Assembly (NCBI RefSeq): GCF_003254155.1
Contig: NZ_QKZI01000002.1
Span: 124,001 to 188,000 of the forward strand
Length of the DNA: 64,000 nucleotides
Source of the DNA: Psychrobacillus insolitus
Lineage (GTDB): Bacteria; Bacillota; Bacilli; Bacillales_A; Planococcaceae
Direction of reading: 5' to 3'
This document shows positions 25,087 through 32,194 of the stretch, in pieces; the first letter of the stretch is position 1, and each line of letters begins with the position of its first letter. The translations under genes were made by a program, and so were the position numbers. Under the pieces are notes generated by a model. The model did no database searches. It was not told the DNA's origin and saw only the letters and a program-made list of their open reading frames with translations.

Positions 25087-27255
25087 ATGACCATAATAGG
25101 AATGTTACACCATCGGAGAGATCCGAAAACTGTTATAAAAGCTTATTCTTATGCAGCAGTTGCAAAAGCAGAGGGAGTTAGATTATTTTACTTTTCTCCA
25201 GGAACAGTAAACTTTGTGAATCGCTCTATAAGAGGGCAGGTTTATGAAAATGGGAGATGGCAAGAAAGAATAATGCCATTTCCAGATGTTATTTATAATG
25301 CAGGAAGCCCAGAGAAACTGGCGAAATCGAAAGGAATTGTGGATAAATTAAAAAGTGAAATTCCATTTACTACGCATTCTATTGGGAATAAGTGGAATAC
25401 GAATGAACGTCTTTTAGAAGCAAAAGAATTCTCGAATTATCTCATTCCTTCTGAAATTGTAAAGAGAGTGGACACATTCCATAAATTTATTGCTTCTTTT
25501 CAAAGAGTTGTTTTTAAGCCAATTGATGGAAGAAAAGGTCAGGGGATTTTGTTCATTTCTAAGATAGAAAATCGTTATGAAGTAAGAGCGGGTGCAGAAA
25601 GTGCAATTTATACGAAACAACAATTGAATGCACTACTAAACGAGAAACTTGCAGTGGGAACTTATATTCTTCAGCCATATATAAAATCAGTTACTAAATC
25701 TGGTTTGGTATATGATTTCAGGCTTCATGTCCAAAAAAATGGGGAAGGCAAGTGGACGATTACTACTATTTATCCACGAATTGCACCTAAGGGATCAATT
25801 ATAGCCAATATAAATAGTGGAGGGTACACCAATTATTTAGATCCGTTTTTACAACAGGAGTTTGAAGACGAAGCATTTAATATTAGAAGAATGCTAGAGC
25901 ATTTTTCGTTAGCATTGGCTAGTCATTTAGATGAACTTCAGATGGTACAACACGGAGAAGTGATAGATGAAATTGGAATAGATGTTGGGTTGGATGAAAA
26001 TTTGAAAATTTGGATGTATGAAGTAAACTGGCGTCCAGGCTGCCCTCCAACTTTTTATTTGGAATTGGATGTTGTTATTAATAGCATTCAATATGCTAAA
26101 TATATAGCGGAGAACCAAAGTAAAATTAATAAAGAAATAATGGAAGCAAAGAAGAAAAAGATGGCCGAAAAAGAGCAAGTACCAGTCATTGCAATTACAG
26201 GAAGTGCAGGTAAAACAACCTCTAAGGCATTTCTTGGATCTATTTTATCTAAAAAATGGACGGTCTTCGAATCGAAGGATTATTGGAACACAACAGAGCA
26301 TACGAAAAAACATGTAGCTGAAATCAATGACTCTCATGAAGCGGTTGTATTGGAGTATGGGATGGCCTATCCAGGGGTTATAACGGAACATTGTAGCATC
26401 ATTCAACCTACAATTAGTATTGTAACGAATATCGGACTTGCCCATGTAGGAAACTTCAATAATAGCGTAGAAAAAGTCGCCCAAGCTAAATCGGAGCTTA
26501 TTCATGGGATGGATCAAAATGGTGTCCTCATACTCAATAAGGATGACGATAATTCAAAGTTCCTTGAGACAAAGCAGTTTAAAGGGAAAATAATAACGGT
26601 CGGCATAAAATCTTCTGCTGATTACCGAGCGTATAACGTTCAATATGATGATAATGGTATGAGCTTTAAAATGAAGCTACAAGGAACGGAAATTTCGCTT
26701 TTTATCCCCATTTTTGGAGAACATCATGTATACAATGCGTTAAATGCCATTGCTGTGGCAGATTATCTAGGATTTTCTCCTATGGAGATTAAAGCCGGAC
26801 TTATCTTCAAGAAACCACCAAGAAGATTAACGATTTATAATTGCCGTGAAAACATAACAGTAATTGATGATACAGTACACTCACATCCACAAGGAGTACG
26901 CGCAGCGATTGATGTACTTTCTAACATCGGAAAGAATCGGAAAATAGCTATTATCGGACAAATGAGGGAGCTAGGGGAGTTAAGAGAAGAGGAATATAGA
27001 AAAGTTGGCGATTATATTCAGGAAAAAGAAATTGATGTGTTAGTCACCTATGGTTTTCGGACAGAAGAAATCGGTCAGCAGGCGATAATGAAAGGTTTCT
27101 CCGCCAAAAACAGTTTTCATTTTACGGATAAAGATAAGTTAAATGCATTGTTGAAAACAATTGTAAAAAAGGATGATACGATTTTAGTTAAAGGTGCCAG
27201 TAAAACAAATATGTTTGATATTGTTAAGTTTTTAGACGAAACATTTAGTGAGTGA
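25087..27255 (+). CDS. YheC/YheD-like ATP-grasp fused to a MurF-like Mur ligase
   Basis: A 722-residue two-enzyme fusion. Residues ~1-350 are a YheC/YheD-type ATP-grasp, the family of endospore coat-associated proteins: VVFKPIDGRKGQGILFI, TYILQPYIKS, YDFRLHVQKN, NINSGGY and IGIDVGLDENLKIWMYEVNWRPG. Residues ~365-720 are a Mur ligase middle and C-terminal domain: P-loop GSAGKTT with K376, LEYGMAYPGVI, TNIGLAHVGNF, GEHHVYNALNAIA and VIDDTVHSHPQGVRAAI. The N-terminal UDP-binding domain of real MurF is absent. The order ATP-grasp then Mur ligase recalls cyanophycin synthetase. Both parts form amide bonds with ATP. Ribosome site AAAAGGAG; the gene is ended by a 19-bp palindrome. Confidence 0.85.
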   Translation: MTIIGMLHHRRDPKTVIKAYSYAAVAKAEGVRLFYFSPGTVNFVNRSIRGQVYENGRWQERIMPFPDVIYNAGSPEKLAKSKGIVDKLKSEIPFTTHSIGNKWNTNERLLEAKEFSNYLIPSEIVKRVDTFHKFIASFQRVVFKPIDGRKGQGILFISKIENRYEVRAGAESAIYTKQQLNALLNEKLAVGTYILQPYIKSVTKSGLVYDFRLHVQKNGEGKWTITTIYPRIAPKGSIIANINSGGYTNYLDPFLQQEFEDEAFNIRRMLEHFSLALASHLDELQMVQHGEVIDEIGIDVGLDENLKIWMYEVNWRPGCPPTFYLELDVVINSIQYAKYIAENQSKINKEIMEAKKKKMAEKEQVPVIAITGSAGKTTSKAFLGSILSKKWTVFESKDYWNTTEHTKKHVAEINDSHEAVVLEYGMAYPGVITEHCSIIQPTISIVTNIGLAHVGNFNNSVEKVAQAKSELIHGMDQNGVLILNKDDDNSKFLETKQFKGKIITVGIKSSADYRAYNVQYDDNGMSFKMKLQGTEISLFIPIFGEHHVYNALNAIAVADYLGFSPMEIKAGLIFKKPPRRLTIYNCRENITVIDDTVHSHPQGVRAAIDVLSNIGKNRKIAIIGQMRELGELREEEYRKVGDYIQEKEIDVLVTYGFRTEEIGQQAIMKGFSAKNSFHFTDKDKLNALLKTIVKKDDTILVKGASKTNMFDIVKFLDETFSE

Positions 27256-27259
27256 TAAA

Positions 27260-27380
27260 AATAGATGAGCTACGTGACGCAGTCACGTAGCTCATCTATT
27301 TTTATTATCGGTTTATCTTTTTGCCATAAGTTTCGTCCAAAGCGAACCATGAAAGCCCATATAGAAAAGGGCGCTTTCGC
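27260..27380. repeat. Repeat family A, copy lacking the left arm; doubles as terminator
   Basis: Perfect 19-bp arms (27260-27278 and 27282-27300) around GCA, then TTTTTATT; further right ATAAGTTTCGTCCAAAGCGA and ATATAGAAAAGGGCGCTTTC match the other family A copies. It separates convergent genes and should stop transcription both ways. Confidence 0.75.
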
Positions 27381-27385
27381 TTTTC

Positions 27386-28606
27386 TCATTCCTCTTCTAA
27401 GTGAAATGTGATTTCATCGGCTGCACTTTTGGAGCGGGCTTTAGCTTCTTCCATACTCGTCCCGGTTGCAATCACATAAGCATAGCGATGTCCCATTGAA
27501 AGCGGAGGGACTAAAAGCGTTCCTTTTTTAGGCTTTATATATACTTCTAAAATTCCGGGTAATTTTTTCGCTTTATTTTTCCCAGTCACCTTTGTTAATA
27601 TTCCTTTTTCGTTTATTACAACATATTGCGTATACACATATTTCCTATGTTTTGGTGAGATATTAGGAGTTTCCCCTAAAAATAATTTAAGCGTTTCTTC
27701 TACTAAATTAAACCCATATGCAGCTTCAATCATATTATTCATAGCCCCACCAGAAACTCGTGGATTGATTTCGATGAGCTTCCAACCGGTTTTAGTGAGT
27801 CTAATTTCTAAATGCAAGGCACCATTTTCAAGTTTGAACGATGAAACAATGGATTGAAGAACTTTTTCTAATCCGATTTTTATACTATTTGGAACGTTCG
27901 CTAGCACACCATATCCTGTAATGATAAAACGCTTACCTTGTGTAATTTCTTGTTCTAAAACACCGATAATATGCGGCTCGTGGTTAATGATGAGTGCTTC
28001 CACCAAATATTGATCTCCATCTAGATATTCTTCAATGATGATTGCTTCATCCGGTTTTTTATTGCGAAACCCAGCAATTTGTTTCATTAATTGTTCTTTT
28101 CCTCCTGCTAATAGCACGTCTTTGGAACCGGTTGATTTTGGAGATTTCACGATTACTGGAAATTCCAACTGACTATTAAATACATCTGAAGAAACTGCTT
28201 CCCCTGGCTGGATGAACAAACACTTAGGGGTATATGGTTGATCTTTTAGAAACAATCTCGTTTGTTCTTTATTTTCCATAATTTCTATCGCTTTTGAATT
28301 AGTGTAATTATGGCAAAATTCATCACATAGTAATGATGCAATGTGTACAAAAGGATCAGTAAAACTAATAATAAGTTTAATATCCATCCATGTAGTTCGT
28401 AATAATTTAATTTCTTTTTTCATGTCTTCTAAATTATGTGTGTCTACAAAAACCATTTTATGAACGTCTTTATATTCTTTCCTCTGCTGTATTTGTTTTT
28501 CATTATTTGTAAAAAGTACTGTAAAATAACCTAGTTTTTCTGCAGCTTTTATAGCTTCCCTGCTAGATCCGGACTTATTGGTACCTATAAAGATAATTGT
28601 TTTCAA
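27386..28606 (-). CDS. ATP-grasp ligase, L-amino-acid-ligase-like (paralogue)
   Basis: A 406-residue paralogue of the enzyme at 23285, reading the opposite way. It begins LKTIIFIGTNKSGSSREA and has FPVIVKSPKSTGSKDVLLAGG, AIIIEEYLDGDQYLVEALI, ALHLEIRLTKTGWKLIEINP and RVSGGAMNNMIEAAYGFNLVEE. The start is TTG 28606, seven bases after GGAAGGAGGG. A CATACAAAT-type sigma-E -10 lies on the complement near 28657-28665. Having two divergent copies within 5 kb suggests two different amine or acid substrates. Same inferred reaction: ATP-dependent amide bond formation. Confidence 0.82.
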   Translation of the reverse strand: MKTIIFIGTNKSGSSREAIKAAEKLGYFTVLFTNNEKQIQQRKEYKDVHKMVFVDTHNLEDMKKEIKLLRTTWMDIKLIISFTDPFVHIASLLCDEFCHNYTNSKAIEIMENKEQTRLFLKDQPYTPKCLFIQPGEAVSSDVFNSQLEFPVIVKSPKSTGSKDVLLAGGKEQLMKQIAGFRNKKPDEAIIIEEYLDGDQYLVEALIINHEPHIIGVLEQEITQGKRFIITGYGVLANVPNSIKIGLEKVLQSIVSSFKLENGALHLEIRLTKTGWKLIEINPRVSGGAMNNMIEAAYGFNLVEETLKLFLGETPNISPKHRKYVYTQYVVINEKGILTKVTGKNKAKKLPGILEVYIKPKKGTLLVPPLSMGHRYAYVIATGTSMEEAKARSKSAADEITFHLEEE

Positions 28607-28714
28607 TTTTTTCCCTCCTTCCAATTGTTTCTTAAATAATCATTCTTACTATTTGTATGATGTAAAATCGATTTGGAATGGTTATGTAGCCCGTTCATAT
28701 AACATAATTCAGAG

Positions 28715-28768
28715 AATTTCCCCATTTGCTGCCTTACGCAGTGATAGGCGCTTCCGCTTTTCTTATCC
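28715..28768. repeat. Right-end fragment of repeat family B
   Basis: TTCCCCATTTGCTGCC, TTACGCAGTGATAGGCGCTT and CCGCTTTTCTT match the right end of the family B element at 13643-13788. The left part is absent. Confidence 0.6.
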
Positions 28769-28770
28769 AA

Positions 28771-28797
28771 ACAATATTAGTAAAAATACATATTATA
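28771..28797 (+). promoter_or_regulatory. Candidate sigma-K promoter of the MurF-like gene
   Basis: AC at 28771-28772, a 16-base spacer and CATATTATA (28789-28797) match the sigma-K consensus AC-N16-CATANNNTA. It ends 24 bases before the ATG. Sigma-K directs late mother-cell coat genes. Short consensus, so chance matches are possible. Confidence 0.45.
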
Positions 28798-28820
28798 TAT
28801 GTGAAAGGAGTGTGAAAAAA

Positions 28821-30203
28821 ATGAAGCCACTCTCAGTGAAAAGTATAAGAGCGATCATATCTGGTGAATTGGTTCATGGTTCTGATGAGGTGATGGTTCA
28901 ATACGGAGCATATCGATTGAAGCAAGTGAAGAATCAATATACGATCCTTTTTACCAGTGGAAGAATCGTGAATTGGAAAAGTTTAAAGGATCTCTTTCCC
29001 TTAGTAGTAGCGACTGACTACAATTATAGTAGGTTTGAAACGCCTGAAGATGTAACGGTTATTAAAGTAATCAATTTAGATGAAGCTTATTGGAAATTTG
29101 TTCGTTACTACCGAAGCTTGTTTCAAATTCCGATAGTTGCGATTACAGGAACTTCTGGAAAAACGACGACAAAAGAAATGATTCGACATATTTTGTCGGT
29201 AGATCGCAAAGTGACTGCTACAAATTTAACGAGTAATTCTCGCACGGCATACCTGCAATATTTATTAAATATTGATGAAGAAACAAAAGCTGCTGTTTTT
29301 GAAACTGCAGTTGGTTCACCAGGAGATGTACTAAACGCAGGTGAATATTTCAAGCCGACAATCGGAATTATTACTAATATAGGAGCGCATCACTTAGATT
29401 ATTGCAAAACCCTGGAAGGATATATACAGGCGAAAGGTGAAATGCTTCAAATCATCGATCCTTCAGGTGTACTGATTATCAATCCAGAAGATAACAATAC
29501 GAGGAAAATTGACTTAAAAAGTTTTCCAGGAAAAGTGATCAAGATTGGATGTCATTGGTCCTGTCATTTCAAAGCAGATAACATAAAATACGGTCCTGAT
29601 GGTATGCAATTTAATGTTCAATATAAGACTCGAAATTATCAAGCGTATGTTCCAGGATTAGGAGAGCATCAAGTTTATAATGCGCTTTGTGCGATCGCTG
29701 CCGCTTGTGAACTCGGAATAAATATTTCAGAAGCGATAGAACGCTTGAAATCGTTTCAAAAATATAATAAGCAGCTGCAAATAGTTACTGGTATGAATGA
29801 CGCAACAATTATAGACGATACTTGGAGTATTACAACGACTTCATTGGAAGCGGCCTTAAAAGTATTGAATGAGTTGGGAAAAGGGAAAAAGAAGATAGCG
29901 ATTATTGGTACGATTACAGATTTAGGTTCATGGGGATATGTAATCCATGAAGAAGCAGGAGAGTTAGTGCATCGAATAGGAGCAGATGTGCTGATTACTA
30001 TAGGTTTCCATGCAAAAATAATTGCAGATTGTGCAGTGAAATTAGGTTTTAGCTCCCCTGTATATACATTTAATAATGATACGCTTGCTTATGAATTATT
30101 AGCGAAAATGGTGGATTCAAATACGATTATTCTAATAAAGGGAGATATGTATAGTAAACCTATTATTGAATTAGCGGCAAAATTGAGGAAGAAACCACAG
30201 TAA
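28821..30203 (+). CDS. MurF-like Mur ligase family protein
   Basis: A 460-residue cytoplasmic Mur ligase homologue. An N-terminal ~95-residue domain begins like MurF (SIRAIISGELVHGSDEV) but lacks the DSR substrate motif. The ATP-binding middle domain has GTSGKTTTKEM (K114), FETAVGSPGDVLNAGEY, TNIGAHHLDYCKT and GEHQVYNALCAIAAA. The C-terminal domain has TIIDDTWSITTTSLEAAL, where canonical MurF has DDAYNANP. These changes argue against UDP-MurNAc-tripeptide as substrate. ATG 28821 with AAAGGAG is the start; an upstream open frame to 28578 is not coding. A paralogue is at 32195 and a third copy is fused in the gene at 25087. Confidence 0.8.
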   Translation: MKPLSVKSIRAIISGELVHGSDEVMVQYGAYRLKQVKNQYTILFTSGRIVNWKSLKDLFPLVVATDYNYSRFETPEDVTVIKVINLDEAYWKFVRYYRSLFQIPIVAITGTSGKTTTKEMIRHILSVDRKVTATNLTSNSRTAYLQYLLNIDEETKAAVFETAVGSPGDVLNAGEYFKPTIGIITNIGAHHLDYCKTLEGYIQAKGEMLQIIDPSGVLIINPEDNNTRKIDLKSFPGKVIKIGCHWSCHFKADNIKYGPDGMQFNVQYKTRNYQAYVPGLGEHQVYNALCAIAAACELGINISEAIERLKSFQKYNKQLQIVTGMNDATIIDDTWSITTTSLEAALKVLNELGKGKKKIAIIGTITDLGSWGYVIHEEAGELVHRIGADVLITIGFHAKIIADCAVKLGFSSPVYTFNNDTLAYELLAKMVDSNTIILIKGDMYSKPIIELAAKLRKKPQ

Positions 30204-30309
30204 ATGGACATATTAGTAAAAATATATTAGTAAATTGGACAAACAACTGTGCCACATTACTAATCTATTTAATATCTTACAGTATTCTACTAGAAAGGAG
30301 GGAATACAA

Positions 30310-30750
30310 ATGGGAATTATATGTCCATGCGGAGTAAGGGTTGACGCTTGCTCCGAAAATAATAATGTTAGATTTGAAGGTCAAATGGGAACGATTGAAG
30401 GAAACTTAACGTACTTGGCAAATGTGTGTATTACTACACTTAATGCTTCTACGCTTTCCTTACAATTTGAAGACACAGAAACTCCAAATCTAAACAACTT
30501 CACTTTTACTGCAAACGAAATTACTTCGGTTGTGTGTAACAGACAAGGTCAAAACTGTGAAGTGACGGTTACTGGTACTGGAACAATTGACTCGGATGAA
30601 TATACTTTCGAAGCAGTGTTTCGAGATCAAGTTGCTCAAGCTGCGGTTGATATTGTACAAAGCTTCGAGATAACTGGTTTCTTTGATCAAAATGGTGCTG
30701 CTCCAGTTGCACAAGGTTCAATCATAGCTTTAGGCTGTCAGGAACTGTAA
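30310..30750 (+). CDS. Small seven-cysteine protein, probably spore-surface related
   Basis: A 146-residue protein without a signal peptide. It begins MGIICPCGVRVDACSENNN and has seven cysteines in all, with the rest rich in T, N and V and strongly predicted as beta strand (LTYLANVCITTLNASTLSLQF, CEVTVTGTGTIDSDEYTFEA). No known family is recognised. Cysteine-bearing, beta-rich, signal-less proteins in spore formers are commonly coat or exosporium components, and its place among ATP-grasp and Mur ligase genes makes it a possible substrate or scaffold. ATG 30310 follows AAAGGAGGG. A hairpin lies between this gene and the next. Confidence 0.65.
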   Translation: MGIICPCGVRVDACSENNNVRFEGQMGTIEGNLTYLANVCITTLNASTLSLQFEDTETPNLNNFTFTANEITSVVCNRQGQNCEVTVTGTGTIDSDEYTFEAVFRDQVAQAAVDIVQSFEITGFFDQNGAAPVAQGSIIALGCQEL

Positions 30751-30757
30751 CAACCGC

Positions 30758-30791
30758 GAAACTCTCGGCACTAATAAATGCTGAGAGTTTC
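30758..30791 (+). terminator. Hairpin between the cysteine protein gene and the next ATP-grasp gene
   Basis: GAAACTCTC-G-GCA pairs with TGC-T-GAGAGTTTC around ACTAATAAA-type loop. No T-run follows, so it may only reduce expression of the downstream gene. Confidence 0.6.
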
Positions 30792-30819
30792 AAATTAATA
30801 AAAAATTGGGGTGTAAAAA

Positions 30820-32109
30820 TTGAAGATTAGTAGGGGGAGACTAAGTCAATATAATCTACTACTTACTGAAAAAAAATTAAATAATTATCTAGTAGAGACA
30901 GCACTATTTTCAAAGGAATCACTTTATAAGTTTCTTGAAAAGTATCACGAGGTAGTTGTTAAGCCTACTTTTGGTATTGGAGAACTGATTATTTCATTTG
31001 AAAATAAGGAATATAAAATCAGAACTGACAAAAGTGTACTAATAATAATCGATCGAGAAGAAATGTATCAACATCTTATCCACAATGAACTGAAACAGAA
31101 ATTTTATATTATCCTCCCTCAAAAACTAACTTCAAAAAAACTCTATCAATACTTCCTAACCGTTCATCGGAAATCTCTCATTGCAAAGTGGCGTTTTACT
31201 TCCAATACAAGTTTTGAGTACACATTTTTGGGGGATCTTTATAAACACATTTTTTTTCATAAAATGAAACGAATTTCTCTCCTGGCTGCCCATATATTGG
31301 GGGAGCATTTTGATGAGTGTCATACGGTCGTCATTAAAATTATATGTGATGTAAAAGGTAATGTATGGATTGAGGATACAATTTTACATCTGCCAATTAG
31401 CAAATGGGATCAATATCAGGTCCTTACAAATAATCGTGCCCTCATTTCTTTTGTACCTAAAACAGATTTACTTACCAAAATGACGCTCACCAATTATTTA
31501 ACTAAATATAGAGAAGTCATTATTAAGCCACATCTTGGACAACATGGTAAAGGAATTGTTCAAATAAGAAATGAAAATTCAACTACTTATGAAATTCGCT
31601 ATGGAATAAGGACGATTAAAAAGCGAACACTCGAAGAAACGTATCAATTTATTCAGGAAAATTTCCTTATTAATAAAGATTATCTTGTTCAGCAAAGGAT
31701 CCCTTTAGCCTTGATAAATGACTGTCCAATAGACGTTCGAGTCATTACGCAAAAGATAGATTCAAATTGGAAAGTAACGGGAAAACTTGTTAAAGTCGCA
31801 GGGAAAGATTTTTTCGTAACGAATGCCGCCCAAAAGCTATTAACGCTAGAAAATGCATGGGGAGAATTGGGAATATCGCGAATAAATATAAAAACGCTTG
31901 AAAAGGATATTGAGGAAATATGCTTGCTTGCAGCAAATCAATTGGAGAAAGGCAATAAAAAAATAGATATTATTGGATTCGATATCGGATTAACAGAACA
32001 AGGAGATATATGGATCATTGAAGGTAATTACGTTCCGGATCTTACTATGTTCAATAAGGGAGAATTTGAACAGATGTATAAGGATATAGGCAACGCAAAA
32101 AAACTGTAA
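30820..32109 (+). CDS. YheC/YheD-like protein with two ATP-grasp-like halves
   Basis: A 429-residue protein. The C-terminal half (~215-425) is a full YheC/YheD ATP-grasp: REVIIKPHLGQHGKGIVQI, YLVQQRIPLALINDCPIDVRVI, LVKVAGKDFFVTNAAQKLL and DIIGFDIGLTEQGDIWIIEGNYVPD. The N-terminal half (~1-210) repeats the plan in degenerate form: LEKYHEVVVKPTFGIGELIISF and a shortened core, without the metal-binding tail. So it looks like a tandem duplication in which one half lost catalysis. Start TTG 30820 after TTGGGGTG. B. subtilis YheC/YheD are coat-associated; the substrate is not known. Confidence 0.78.
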   Translation: MKISRGRLSQYNLLLTEKKLNNYLVETALFSKESLYKFLEKYHEVVVKPTFGIGELIISFENKEYKIRTDKSVLIIIDREEMYQHLIHNELKQKFYIILPQKLTSKKLYQYFLTVHRKSLIAKWRFTSNTSFEYTFLGDLYKHIFFHKMKRISLLAAHILGEHFDECHTVVIKIICDVKGNVWIEDTILHLPISKWDQYQVLTNNRALISFVPKTDLLTKMTLTNYLTKYREVIIKPHLGQHGKGIVQIRNENSTTYEIRYGIRTIKKRTLEETYQFIQENFLINKDYLVQQRIPLALINDCPIDVRVITQKIDSNWKVTGKLVKVAGKDFFVTNAAQKLLTLENAWGELGISRINIKTLEKDIEEICLLAANQLEKGNKKIDIIGFDIGLTEQGDIWIIEGNYVPDLTMFNKGEFEQMYKDIGNAKKL

Positions 32110-32194
32110 TGATTACACAATTTCAAGTGTGCATTAAATACCCACTCATCATAAAACTTTTTTTCATACTATACAGGTGGAAGGAGGAGTTAAA

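Noticed and set aside
28578-28820. N-terminal extension of the MurF-like protein to 28578
   Set aside because: It runs through a repeat fragment and the divergent gene's start; the ATG at 28821 has AAAGGAG and fits the paralogue.
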